In this document: piece by piece, positions 51,786 to 61,443 of the stretch
Layout of the letters: each line of letters starts with the position of its first letter
Position numbering within the stretch: position 1 is the first letter of the stretch
Origin: Amanita rubescens
Lineage: Eukaryota > Basidiomycota > Agaricomycetes > Agaricales > Amanitaceae
Length of the DNA: 61,443 nucleotides
Assembly (NCBI GenBank): GCA_015039365.1
Contig: WION01000307.1
Coordinates: 1-61,443 of the forward strand
Reading direction: 5' to 3'
The notes under the pieces: model-generated
Databases searched by the model: none
What the model was told of the DNA's origin: nothing
Seen by the model: the letters and a program-made list of their open reading frames with translations, nothing else
Made by a program: the position numbers and the translations under genes

Positions 51786-53633
51786 CTAGCGTCTGTGGTC
51801 TCGGCGGAACTTGTACAGTCGGGGGAGGGTGAGGAAGGGCTCAGGGGACGGACGACGAGGTGCTTCTTCAGAAGTTCTAGGGGACCATCTAACCGGGGTG
51901 GAACTCCGGGAGGGAGGACGACGAGGGGGCTCTTCATAAATTATTGGGGACAATTCAACCGCGGGCTCGGGGGAAGGACGACGAGGTTCTACCACAATTA
52001 TAGGGGAACGTCTAACCGGGGCGGATCTCCTGGAGGGATAACGACGAGGTGCCTCTTCATAAATTGTTGGGGGCCTCGATTCAATATATTCGCGGAAGTC
52101 CACAGAGTGATGTCGAGCTTTTGTTGGTTCGTCCTTGTGACGTGAAGATGAGGGCATTGGTTCGCTTTCTTCGCTGGAATCCTCCGAATAGCGATCCCGG
52201 TGTCGTCCTCGCCGGCCACGTCGGCCACGTCGTGCATGCCTGTGACGCGCCGTGGAGGGACGAGTTTCTGAATCCATGGATTTTTCCTGTGTAACGGCCG
52301 TTCGAGCTTCGTAGGGCGAGATGTACCGATTATGGAGGCCAGACGGTAGCATTGAGGATGGGATATACACACCGGGGGGATAACTGGCTGACGGACGATG
52401 AGGGCCTGCGAATGGGGAAATCGGTATTGATGGCAGAGCTCGATGTTGCTCACTGGTGGGAGGACCTGAGACGCCTGGTACATGTCCATTTACCAGCGCT
52501 GCCGCCTGGATCATTTGCGTGATTCTGTCACTCCAGGCTTCGTCAATGTCACTATACTGCGAAAAAGTGGTTAGGATGAGGTAAAAATGGAGGAAACCGA
52601 TGAAGAGAAAAGCGGATGTGATGATTTTGACATCGATTTCGAAATCGAGGGAGCGAGGGATCTGAAGGCAGTTGCAATTGGCAGCCTGAGTATTGGTGGG
52701 TTGACCTGATGTTTTCCAGATGACAGACATGAGACATATGATAAAGAGGATGATGGACCTGGAGGGCGTTGTTAGATAAAGTGCAAAAAAAGGAAAAGCG
52801 GGGATACCATGCGAGCCAGACGAAGGGAAGGGAAAGTAGAACAAAAAGGTTCCACCAGGTGTTACTGGAAGGATGAAGCGCGCTCTAAGGATAAGGTTAG
52901 AAGAAAAGGTCATTATGACGTTAATGGGGACCGCCTTTGACCTGGGCCAACTGCATTGCTTTGTGGGGTCTGCGCATCGTTTCAAATCTGTTGACGTACA
53001 AGGAGCCGAAGAAAAGGCTCGCGAGGGCGCTGATCAATGACATGAGCGCTGTGCATTGCACGAGACGGCTCCCTGATCCGTCCAACTGGAGGAGGTTATA
53101 GATGGCCCTTCAGGTCCGTCAGTTCTTCGGAGATTTTCACAAAGTCCTCGCTAGACTCACGAAAGGAGCAACACCGATACGATGTTGAGAGTGCTCCACT
53201 CTTTCAGTGTGGAATCGATGAAGTCGCTCCAGGAGCGCTCCACTTCTTCCCAGCGTTTGGGTCTCCAAGAACCAGCTGGAGGGCCGCCTAGGTAATGAGA
53301 GGCCATTTCATTCTGCGTCAAGTGTACACCATTGAATATTTGATGAACGCGTTTGCGGTAGACGAAAGGTAGAAACAGGAGCACCGAGAAGTATAGGAAG
53401 TTAGGCAGAGCGGTAAATGCGCCGACGAGGCCCTTGATGTCATTGGCAGTGGCTGCCGCGGAAGGATCGAAGTAGTATCCTGGGAATGCGTGCCAGCCGT
53501 CGTAAATGGGGACTTGATTTTGCTGGGGCTGCTCATCTGCGCCGTCACGATACGAGGCTGGACGATGTTGTTGCTTCTCTCGCTCCCTGCGAGGACTCCT
53601 GGGCCTGGAATCTACTTTAGCCATGGAAGCCAT
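51786..53633 (-). CDS. Multi-pass membrane protein with Arg/Pro-rich C-terminal tail
   Basis: Starts at ATG 53633 (MASMAKVDSRPRSPRRERE). The cytosolic-looking N-terminus is followed by YDGWHAFPGYYFDP, a helix-rich segment, then membrane helices in successive exons (LNIVSVLLLS; ALASLFFGSLYVNRF; GGTFLFYFPFP; SIILFIICLMSVIWKT; FLFIGFLHFYLIL). This matches a large Agaricomycete family of unknown function with four helices and a conserved 'YxxRFxTMR' loop (here YVNRFETMRR). The tail (about 150 residues) has RRGRRGRRGRH and imperfect ~38-residue repeats built on EEAPRR..PSRRS.PVR.SP. Exon borders between 52480 and 53150 were only partly checked. Possible role in membrane signalling is speculative. 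Confidence 0.65.
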
Positions 53634-54362
53634 GACAAACCGAAAATCAACGTTCGATGCCCTTCACAATCATATCTACCACCAATCGCCGTGGCAAGTC
53701 CGTGACTGTGTGACGTTCCACCTTGTCAGGTTGGTATCGAAGTTCTCGATAGTCGCGGTCTATGCTGAGATGTGTCACCACCAGGACTGCTGTCTCGTTG
53801 GCATCAACTTCTTGAACTCGCTGACAAAAATTTTGATGTATAAGCTCTACCGATCACAAAAACTTCCGCACTACAAGATAGCGGCGAGCTTACTCGCACC
53901 ACAACGAGTCGAAGACAAAGCAGGATATATGGGACCAGGCGTGGCGTTGAATGTGCGAGCAAAAGGGTGCGTGTAACTTTATCTTTTTTTCCCATTTGTT
54001 ACTGACGTATATCGCTGTTCTCAGTTCAGACAATTGATGAGGGGGACTCAGAGGGAAGTCTTGAAGATATTTCTCGCACAACAAGCGACGTACGAGAGGG
54101 GATAGACTATTGGGTTGCCTATCACTCAGCCAATGTGTCCAGAGATCGTATTATGGGAGGGTATTGGAAGGAGCCGTATTTACGTGGGCAGCACTCACTG
54201 TAGGTACGCTGCCTCGTGGAGTTTATACTAAACGTGGAATAACTCTTTTTTTCAGTTCGGCACGACAGCGACTATCGTAAAACCCTGAACACTAGCGCCA
54301 TCACTTGCACTTGTTCGGTTCCAAGCATGCCACCTGACATTCATCCTTTCAATCTCAACCCT
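53634..54362. other. Region between membrane-protein gene and secreted-protein array
   Basis: No supported gene. 54208-54262 (GTGGAGTTTATACTAAACGT and following T-run) recurs in diverged form near 55375 and 55870, apparently old array spacer. Confidence 0.5.
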
Positions 54363-54363
54363 G

Positions 54364-54405
54364 ACTTCGTGGATCAATTTACGTCACGGCCATAGGTATA
54401 AAGTC
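54364..54405 (+). promoter_or_regulatory. Conserved promoter block of secreted protein 1 (CRE-like site and TATA)
   Basis: ACTTCGTGGATCAATTTACG onward is shared with 56462-56506. It includes TTACGTCA (54379-54386), a CREB/ATF-type half-palindrome, and GGTATAAAGTC (54395-54405), a TATA box about 55 bases before the ATG. Confidence 0.7.
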
Positions 54406-54454
54406 GTTGGGCACTCGCCTCCCTTCAACCACGACCAAAGTCATTTTTATCATC

Positions 54455-55160
54455 ATGGTCAAGTTCACTTTTTCATCCGTATCCTTAACCCTTGCCTCTG
54501 TATTCGCTCTCGTCTCTGCCGTTCCTACTGTGGCTTCGCCATTTCGCATCTCCAATGTCGGAACCGGCATGTTCATCTCCAGCAATGGCGCTGAACAACC
54601 GGGCGACAGTATCACCACCATCCCCTTCACCCCCGGTGATATGGTAGGAGATCCTATCACTCTAATTCTGCAAACTGGCTGAATATCTGGGGCGGCAGCA
54701 CCTTGCTATTGATCCCTCGCCTAGAGTCGCCCCAGTCACCTTGTCCACGGTGCGAGGCAAGTCCGGACTTTACATCGCATCCGTCGGTGTGAGCATTACT
54801 AATCCTATTTCCACTTTCCTTTGCCGATATTGACGTGACCTGCGTAGGACCAAAGCAGTCCAGAGCTCATCTGGGACAGGACGCCATACACGTGGAGATT
54901 CATATTGCAACAATCTGGGGGTTATTTGTTAGTCTTCGCGCATTCAGTTCCAGCTAAACACCTAACGCATTTGGTGATACAGTGTTACTTATGCCGATGG
55001 TCGAGATGCCTACTGGGCGGATGTTCCCTACCAAACCGATGATGTATGCTCTCTTTTAAAAGAAAGAAAGAAAGGTTCTCACAAGTTCTCACAGATTATC
55101 GTAGTATCTGGCAGTGATGCCAAGCAAAATGAAATTCTTTTTAAAGTAATCCCAGTTTAA
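54455..55160 (+). CDS. Small secreted protein 1, beta-trefoil-like
   Basis: Five exons, about 145 residues. The signal peptide is MVKFTFSSVSLTLASVFALV then SAVP. The mature part begins FRISNVGTGMFISSNGAEQP; later exons read STVRGKSGLYIASVG, ELIWDRTPYTWRFIL, VTYADGRDAYWADVP and a last exon IIVVSGSDAKQNEILFKVIP. The repeated pattern of short beta strands with a W-x-F and an internal YADGR resembles ricin-B/mycocypin-type beta-trefoils, i.e. a carbohydrate-binding or protease-inhibitor fold; I cannot choose between them. Each intron was inferred from GT..AG borders that agree with copy 2. Extracellular. Confidence 0.75.
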
Positions 55161-55599
55161 CAGTGACCTGTAGTAGGGCCTCCACAATATCGAAATATGT
55201 CATCGGATTCGTCTATTACTGCTGGTTACTCGTTGTTTGCTTTAAATGTCAATTTTAATGTCGCGTACAAGTGATCTTATTTCCCTAGTGCCAGTTTTAA
55301 AACAAACAGAGGCGTGAGTAGGATAGAGCTATATAATACAGTGGGATCATTACACTAACGACCACCAGCCTGCCTCGTGGAGTTTATACTAGATGTGGAA
55401 TAAATCATTTTTTCCAGTAGTGGCACACTTCCAGTGTTCGGCGCAGTACTTGAGGTGATTCTCATCTAGCATTCGAGGGCGATTCAGCAGGTGTAAGTCG
55501 GATAAACGTCGACTTGATTACTAACGGTCGTTCTGCCCGCGACAACAAGAGGTGCAGAGAAAATCATCGGCCTGAAGCTCCTCAACGACCTGCCAGTGA

Positions 55600-56060
55600 T
55601 CGCTCGGGCAGTAGGCCCCAGGGTGATCGCGAATCATTGGTTTTCAGATGATGCCTCGCCCTCCTGGCATTGTCGGAGGTTACTTATCTTGGAAAAGTTT
55701 ACGCCAGAAATTCAGTTCATTGTTGATGCCGGTGAGCGGCCATGTATGGATGTGCACGGGTGCAGGTGTATATCACGACAGCAGAGCGGGAACGAGGATA
55801 TGCTGGGGATACCATTGGGCACCTTCCCACTACACCTTCTACTCCCCGATCTCTGGCGTTTACTGTTTATAATTATACTAAACGTGGCAGTCGAAAATGG
55901 GAGCCTTATGTAAGGCTTTTTTACTTTCCTTTGCTGACGTTGACGTGACCGCGTGAAGTACGAAGGACTCAAACGGCCTATATCTCGTTTGGAGCACGGA
56001 GCCATACAAGTGGGGCTTCTCATTTCAACCAACTGGCATTTATGAGTTAGTCCTCGCGCC
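55600..56060 (+). pseudogene. Decayed copies of the small secreted protein
   Basis: Two broken pieces between the intact copies. 55798-55862 encodes a frame reading WGYHWAPSHYTFYSPISGVY, comparable to ELIWDRTPYTWRFILQQSGG. 55965-56041 encodes SNGLYLVWSTEPYKWGFSFQ, again the same exon. Neither has a usable signal-peptide exon. Spacer motifs (TATACTAAACGTGG) also recur here. These look like older duplicates that have degenerated. Confidence 0.6.
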
Positions 56061-56461
56061 AGCTAAAAAAACAGAGTGGGAGTCAGGGTGTGGCTCACGA
56101 GTCATTTTATCAGCCTTTTTTCCTGACACCGCCTAACCCGGTGACGTGAGCATCCAGGTTCTCGGAGAAAAATTGAACAGAGAACTATGCCGTGATCAGC
56201 ACACTAGTGGAATAATAAATCATTTTCTCCCTTAGCCGGTAGCACCATGTCGTAAAATCCTGAGCCAAGTACTGTCGGCCAGCGCTTCAGCGGGGAGGGC
56301 AAATGGCCTAAATTCCAAATAGAGTTGTCACGCAAAGATCAAATTATCTCAGCGAATCTGGTGAGCGGAACTTGACCTGAGCCCAGTCGGCAACCGTACA
56401 TAAGTACTTAATATTACACTAATAGCCGACATGTCGTAAAACCCTGAGCACTAACGACATG

Positions 56462-56506
56462 ACTTCGTGGATCAATTTACGTCACGGCCATAATAGGTAT
56501 AAAGTC
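56462..56506 (+). promoter_or_regulatory. Conserved promoter block of secreted protein 2 (CRE-like site and TATA)
   Basis: Near-identical to 54364-54405, with a 3-base insertion before GGTATAAAGTC (56496-56506). TTACGTCA lies at 56477-56484. Confidence 0.7.
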
Positions 56507-56552
56507 ATTCAGCACACCTTCTTTCAACCACGACCAAAGTCCTTTTATCACC

Positions 56553-57253
56553 ATGGTCAAGTTCACCTTTTGTTCCATATTCTTAATCCTTGCCTCTGTA
56601 TTCGCTCTCGTTTCTGCTGTTCCTACGGCTTCGTCATTTCGCATCTCCAACTTCGGAACAGGCAGGTTCATCTCCAGCAATGGCACTGAACAAGCGGGCG
56701 ACAGTATCTCCACCATCCCCTTCACCCCCGGTGATATGGTAGGAGGTTCTATCACTCTAATTCTACAAACTGGCTGAATATTTGGGGTGGCAGCTCCTTA
56801 GTATTAATCCCCCACCTGCAGCAGGTGACGCAGTCACCTTTTCCACGGTTAAAGGCAAGGCTGGACTTTACATCACAGCCCAAATTGTGAGCCTTACTAA
56901 GCCCATTTCCACTTTCCTTTGCCGATATTGACGTGACCTGCGTAGGGCGGAAACGGTGTCTTCGAGCTCGTCTGGCAAACGACGCCAAGGACGTGGAAAT
57001 TCATATTGGAACGATCTGGCGTTTATTTGTTAGTCTTCACACATTCACTTTCAGCTAAACACCTAACGCATCTGGTGATACAGAGTTTATTATATGCAAG
57101 ATAACTACTGGGGAGTGAGTCCCGACTACTCCAACAATGTATGCTCTCTTTCAAAAGAAATAAATAAAGGTTCTCACAAGTTCACAGCTCATCCTAGAGA
57201 ATGCCCATAGTATCGTTCAAAATGAAGTTCTTTTTAATGTCATCCCAGTTTAA
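56553..57253 (+). CDS. Small secreted protein 2, beta-trefoil-like
   Basis: Paralogue of the protein at 54455 with the same exon plan. The signal peptide reads MVKFTFCSIFLILASVFALV. The mature part has SSFRISNFGTGRFISSNGTE; later exons read STVKGKAGLYIT, ELVWQTTPRTWKFIL, a short VYYMQDNYWGVSPD exon and LILENAHSIVQNEVLFNVIP. The coding region has diverged more than the promoter block, and exon 4 is shorter than in copy 1. Introns keep frame by eye. Probably co-regulated with copy 1 through the shared CRE-like element. Confidence 0.72.
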
Positions 57254-58180
57254 CAGTGACCTACCTGTAGTAGGGCCTCCAAAATATCAAAATATGTTAT
57301 TGGAGATTCGTCTATTACTGCTGGTTAGCACTCGTGGCAATATGTCGTTTGCTAAAAATGCCAATTTTGATGTCGCGTACGAGTACCTTATTTTCCTAGC
57401 GCGAGTTGTAAAACAGACAGATGTGTGAGTGGCATAGAACTATACGGTGAGGATCATTACAGGGTAAGTATAAAGCATGGTCGATAGCCTTCATTATAAA
57501 TGTCCCAGACTGATAGAGTCGGGCCGGCGGATCATTCGGTAGCCGATAGCCGCGGCAAGGCGATAAACTTTAAACTTACACAGATTGACACCTATTCGCC
57601 CTCAGCCCCTCGCCGCGCGCCTCACGCACCGTCTTCAACCTCTTCCAAAGCGCATTGCTATTGTCACTGTCCCCAGTGGCAGATTTTCCTGCCTATCCGC
57701 CAGGTTACCTGCGTAGTGTTTGCTGCCGGTAAATAGGCTTGAGGCGAGACGAGAAAGGTCTGCGCATGGTATGTATATATTGGTGAAACCCTTGGCTGCC
57801 CTGGAGATTCGGACGACGGAACGAAACCGAGGCATGGTACTTAGGTAGCGATGAAAATGTGATCGATGATCTGTATACCAGCTCTTATTACACATACTGA
57901 TTACAGAGTTGGTAGAAAAGCAAAAACTCAAAGCCTCCCATGACTTTTCCATGCAAACCGCCCAGATATTCCCAATTCTAAAATCCTCCCGACCTTTCAC
58001 GGTACTTAAATCGGGTTAATGTCCTTTCGTCGTGATGCGTTTGATTTAGACCTCTTCCTTGACCGTATCAAACGGTGGCTGAATCCTGATATCGTCGATG
58101 GTCTCGAAGATTGGCCTATCGACAGGAGCAAGAGTTATTGACATGCGCTACCTGGACCGCTTGTCCTCCAGCCGCCAACA
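57254..58180. other. Mosaic of gene fragments downstream of the kinase-TUP1 gene
   Basis: No intact gene. 57519-57550 matches the TUP1 3' flank (33634-33665). 57603-57667 matches the SDR first exon and 57668-57713 the SDR 3' flank. A 40-codon frame from ATG 58019 (MSFRRDAFDLDLFLDRIKRW) is open but unrecognised. Confidence 0.6.
57603..57713 (+). pseudogene. Collapsed SDR gene fragment
   Basis: 57603-57667 is close to 49852-49921, the start of the SDR coding region (CTCGCCGCGC..ACGCACCGTC), with a 7-base deletion. 57668-57713 is close to 51159-51194, about 250 bases after the SDR stop (GTCCCCAGT..CCGCCAGGTTACCT). The gene body between them is gone. Confidence 0.8.
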
Positions 58181-61100
58181 TTAGAAGATCATTGGCTCGA
58201 AAGAGAACGGTTTATAGCTCCCTATGCAGTGCAAACGAAGCTTAGCGTTGGCATTAGACGAGGAGAAAAGGACGTACATATTCTTGCTTGCCAGTCTCCG
58301 CTTCCTGTAGCAAGCAGTCCTCCCATCGGACTCAGGCCAACGGAAATAACCGAGTTCTTGTGGCCCTGAAGCATACACTGCACCGCTGCCGATCTGGCGT
58401 CCCAGAACTGGACTCCGCGGTCTTCGGAACCTGAGACGACCCATCTCCCATCGTGCGAAATGGCAACGGAGAGAACATAGTCCTGCAATCTCCAGATAAG
58501 CCCACCTGGCCTACCAACGAGGGAAAACAGACAGGTGGAAAGTACCTTGTGTCCAATGAAATTCATCGTGCATGGGCTGCCCTCTTTATCATCTATCTTC
58601 ACGACCGCGCCTTGTCCCGGAGTCCCAGGACCTGTTGTACTGCCTCCAGGGCCATCCTTTCTGTTGGCGTCGGACATACTCAACCTACCCACATCCCAGA
58701 ACTTCAAGGTTCTGTCCAAGCTACCACTGACAAGTCCTTTGTCGTCGGGAGTAAATGCGACACTGTACACGCTGTCTCGGTGCCCCTCTAGCCGCTCAAC
58801 GAGAGCACCCGTCTCCACGTCCCACATCCGGACGACAGTGTCTAGAGAGCCAGCAGCGACGAACCGTCCGTTTGGGGAGATGGAAACAGAGGTGACTCCA
58901 GAATCATTGTTCAGTGATTCGGGATCAGTCAGGACCTTAGCACACCGTTATTTGATACTGAAAAACGAAGTGAATGAGCAACCAACTTTGGGTGGAGACT
59001 TGAGGCTGCTCATATCCCAGATTCTGACTGTCTTATCGCCCGACCCGGACACGAGCACGCGTCCATCGGGAGAAAATTCCAACGAATAAATCTCGTGTTG
59101 GTGTCCGTCGAGCACTCGGGGATTCCCTTTCTTTGCGATGTCCCAGATCTGCCAGATCCTACCTTAAGCTTGCGCGAGTGACACAGACTAACTATACATA
59201 CCCGAATTTTCTTGTCCTCGGCACCGGTCGCAAGTAATTTGCCATCTGGACTGAAACACACGCTCCGGATGTACAGGTCACCCTCCTGGCCGTGAGTTAG
59301 AGTACTGCAAGTTGGTTTAGATAAATCTAAACATCATGAGCGAGCGACTGACCAAATCTTGGCGCCCGTCTTAGTATTGAAGACCTGCGCGGTCCTGTTA
59401 CATCCCGTGGCCAAGTACTCGCCATCCGGCGAGAACTTAACGCAACACACGACACTGCAACGCTATTAAACATCCGCCCTTCCCAGGAAAAGACCCAGAA
59501 ATACCTCTCGTGCATTAATTTGTGTACTAATTGTATATCCAGTACTCTCTTGTCCTTTGGATTGAAAACGGCATACCAGTCGGAACCTTCCTTCCTGTAT
59601 TCGTCTGGTACGGTAAAGATATTTGAGCCGTCAATGAACGCGCCTGCAACGGTTATATGTGCGTTCGGTGAGCAAGGGATGAGCGAAATCATGGTTATTC
59701 ACACCTTGCAGAGGTCGCGGGAGAGCCTCAATCCTACTAGGAGGGATATCAGCCACCATATCTTCGCGGTTCCTCCCTTTTTCACGCTTGCGTTTGCGTT
59801 CACGGCCTCTTTCCTTGTCGCGCTCCCTATCCGTCTGAACAGGGGTCCGTTCTCGTGTCCTTTTTCTCTCCCTTTTCGGTAAAGCGGAATTAGGAGGCGT
59901 CGACGTGATTGGATTAGGTGGCCCAATCACATTGTCTTTCAGCTGCTGAGATGATACGCAACAGAAAAACATTAGGAAAATATTGTCTACAAAATAAACA
60001 AGTTTGCGCACCGTGGTACTGGATGTTAACGGTTGCGATGATAACCTTCGCAGCATTTCGTAGTAGAACGGATTTCTGGCATTGGTTGGGATAAACGCAG
60101 ATTGGTATAGAGCCATCATTCTCTCCTTGGCATCTTTCATATTTGGTCGTTCCGACGGTTTCCTTTCCCAGCAGTGCTGAATCACATCCCACGCACCATC
60201 ACTCAAAGGCGGTTCATCTAGTCGAGAAGGAAGTATGCCTCGAAAGATGAGCGCCCAAATTTGAGTGTCCTGTTTACCAACAAAAGGTATGCTATCATAA
60301 TAAATCTAGGCGATTGAGCAAGACCATCAGCAATTTAATACGACTCACTTCATAATAAACACATCCAAATGCATAGACGTCCGACATTTGAGTTCTGGCT
60401 GGAGTATCGTTAGATAAGTCATCTTCGTTCCCCGAGAGCCCAAATAACTCTGGGGCTGCAAAGTTGAGATGTAGCGCTCCTGATCGGGTATTTGTAGCTT
60501 CAGAAAGTCGCGTCAGCCCAAAGTCCGCGATTTGCACATGAAGCTTGTCATCCAGGAGGATGTTAGCCTAAAAAAAGGCTCAATGATATGACAAGCAGCA
60601 ATCAGGTAAAATACCCCGCGGAGGTCGCCATGAACTACGCCTTCAGAATGGATGTATTCGATACCATGAGCAAGTTCTAGCATCTTTTACACAGCGTGAG
60701 TATATCTAGAAACAGCCAAAGGACGAAAGGTCATACGCGTTCCTCTATGTCGACTATTGAGGGATTTGCTTTCTTCCGCCATTGTGCCAGAGTGCCGTTC
60801 TTCATATAAGGCGAGACAAGGAAGAATTGTGATGCACATTCATCTTCATGGATTCCTAGAAATGGTAAAACAAGGTTGTGATCGAGGGATCGCCACATCA
60901 GCGCCTCTCGACAGAATGCCTGCGCAACCCAAAATCAATGAACGGAAGTATATATCAAAATAGGCAACGTACGACTCCGTTATCAGTTTTGTATAGCAAT
61001 TTCAACGCAACGGCTTTCCCACTCAGTTCCCCCTTTAGAATTTGCCCGAAACCACCACCGCCAATGTATTCCCGATTGACTGGCATGCTGACTCCAGTCA

Positions 61101-61443
61101 CGAATAAAGAACTTGGTATGATGGGCATCTTTGATATGATTTTGAACATTAACCGCCTCGCCCGTTGGTTGATGTCCATAGTTGCATTCGGACTTGATAA
61201 CCAACGATTGCGAAGTAGATGAAGCATGAAATCCAGCAAATTCTTCGCGTCTTCAGCGTGTTTCAGCTGTCCCACTACGCTGACATAGTCTTCCCTCGAC
61301 AATAGCTTGCATATCAGCTCTACAATTGCCGCGTCTGCGCTAGGTGTGGTGGAAGATCCAGGCTATGGGAACTTATTTAATACGAGTGCATTCTGTGCGT
61401 TACGATATTGCGCACCTGTTTATCGTTGAGTATAGAGAATAGC
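58181..61443 (-). CDS. Protein kinase fused to TUP1-type linker and WD40 propeller (5' end outside window)
   Basis: The N-terminal kinase has a glycine loop GGGGFG and lysine strand VALKLL (near 61030), a C-helix region [20 protein letters not shown], catalytic loop HGDLRGANILLD, activation segment [12 protein letters not shown] and C-lobe [18 protein letters not shown], i.e. a TKL-type basidiomycete kinase with all catalytic residues. A single open frame (59631-60206) carries the C-lobe, a 66-nt in-frame possible intron and an Arg/Glu/Lys-rich linker ([19 protein letters not shown]) like that of TUP1. A splice at about 59642-59704 leads to the TUP1 propeller ([20 protein letters not shown] through [15 protein letters not shown]), with the same intron positions as TUP1. 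The Tup_N helix is absent. Confidence 0.88.

Noticed and set aside
57635..58000. 121-codon minus-strand frame
   Set aside because: Overlaps the mosaic of SDR fragments; no conserved motif.
58453..59089. Plus-strand frames of 112 and 184 codons
   Set aside because: Antisense to the WD40 propeller of the kinase-TUP1 gene.
1..61443. CRISPR array, operons, prokaryotic signals
   Set aside because: Spliced genes and retroelements show a fungal genome; the only regular repeats are minisatellites and LTRs.

Overview
The window is nuclear DNA of a filamentous basidiomycete, most likely an Agaricomycete. It has many short introns (about 45-65 nt, GT..AG), TKL-type kinases with an HGDLRGAN catalytic loop, basidiomycete-style secreted proteins and several families I know only from mushroom-forming fungi. 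It mixes housekeeping genes (SMD1, TUP1, TSR3) with transposons, gene fragments and decaying genes.

Layout. 1-10.3 kb is a stack of nested mobile elements. A minus-strand chromovirus (Ty3/gypsy) sits inside an older LTR element, which sits inside a DIRS-like tyrosine-recombinase element, which appears to have ended an HNH-nuclease gene. A non-autonomous element with 14-bp terminal inverted repeats lies inside the recombinase element's 3' part. 11-17.3 kb holds a cytochrome P450, a coiled-coil/cysteine-cluster protein and a BBE-type FAD oxidase, all on the minus strand; a ~88-bp inverted repeat flanks the oxidase. 18.2-23.2 kb is a full-length, apparently very young Ty1/copia element with identical 255-bp LTRs and a 5-bp target duplication. 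24-26.5 kb holds a small kinase-like gene and SMD1.

27.3-33.2 kb is the TUP1 locus. A double beta-propeller TUP1-like gene lies immediately upstream of the canonical full-length TUP1 corepressor. 34-50 kb has a P-loop GTPase, a VWVDD-motif protein, a NOP4 pseudogene, a KAT14-like acetyltransferase, a PD-(D/E)XK-like protein, an F-box protein, a scrambled TUP1 fragment and TSR3. 50-58 kb has an SDR oxidoreductase, a membrane protein, a tandem array of small secreted proteins with a conserved promoter block, and a collapsed fragment of the SDR gene.

58.2 kb to the right edge holds the most striking feature: a minus-strand gene whose reading frame joins a TKL-type protein kinase to the Arg/Glu-rich linker and WD40 propeller of TUP1. 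All propeller copies share the same intron positions, so the TUP1 family here expanded by DNA duplication. One product is the canonical corepressor, one a two-propeller protein without the tetramerisation helix, one a kinase-propeller chimera, and one a broken relic. The chimera could couple a kinase to TUP1-type promoter recruitment, but that role is inferred from domain content only.
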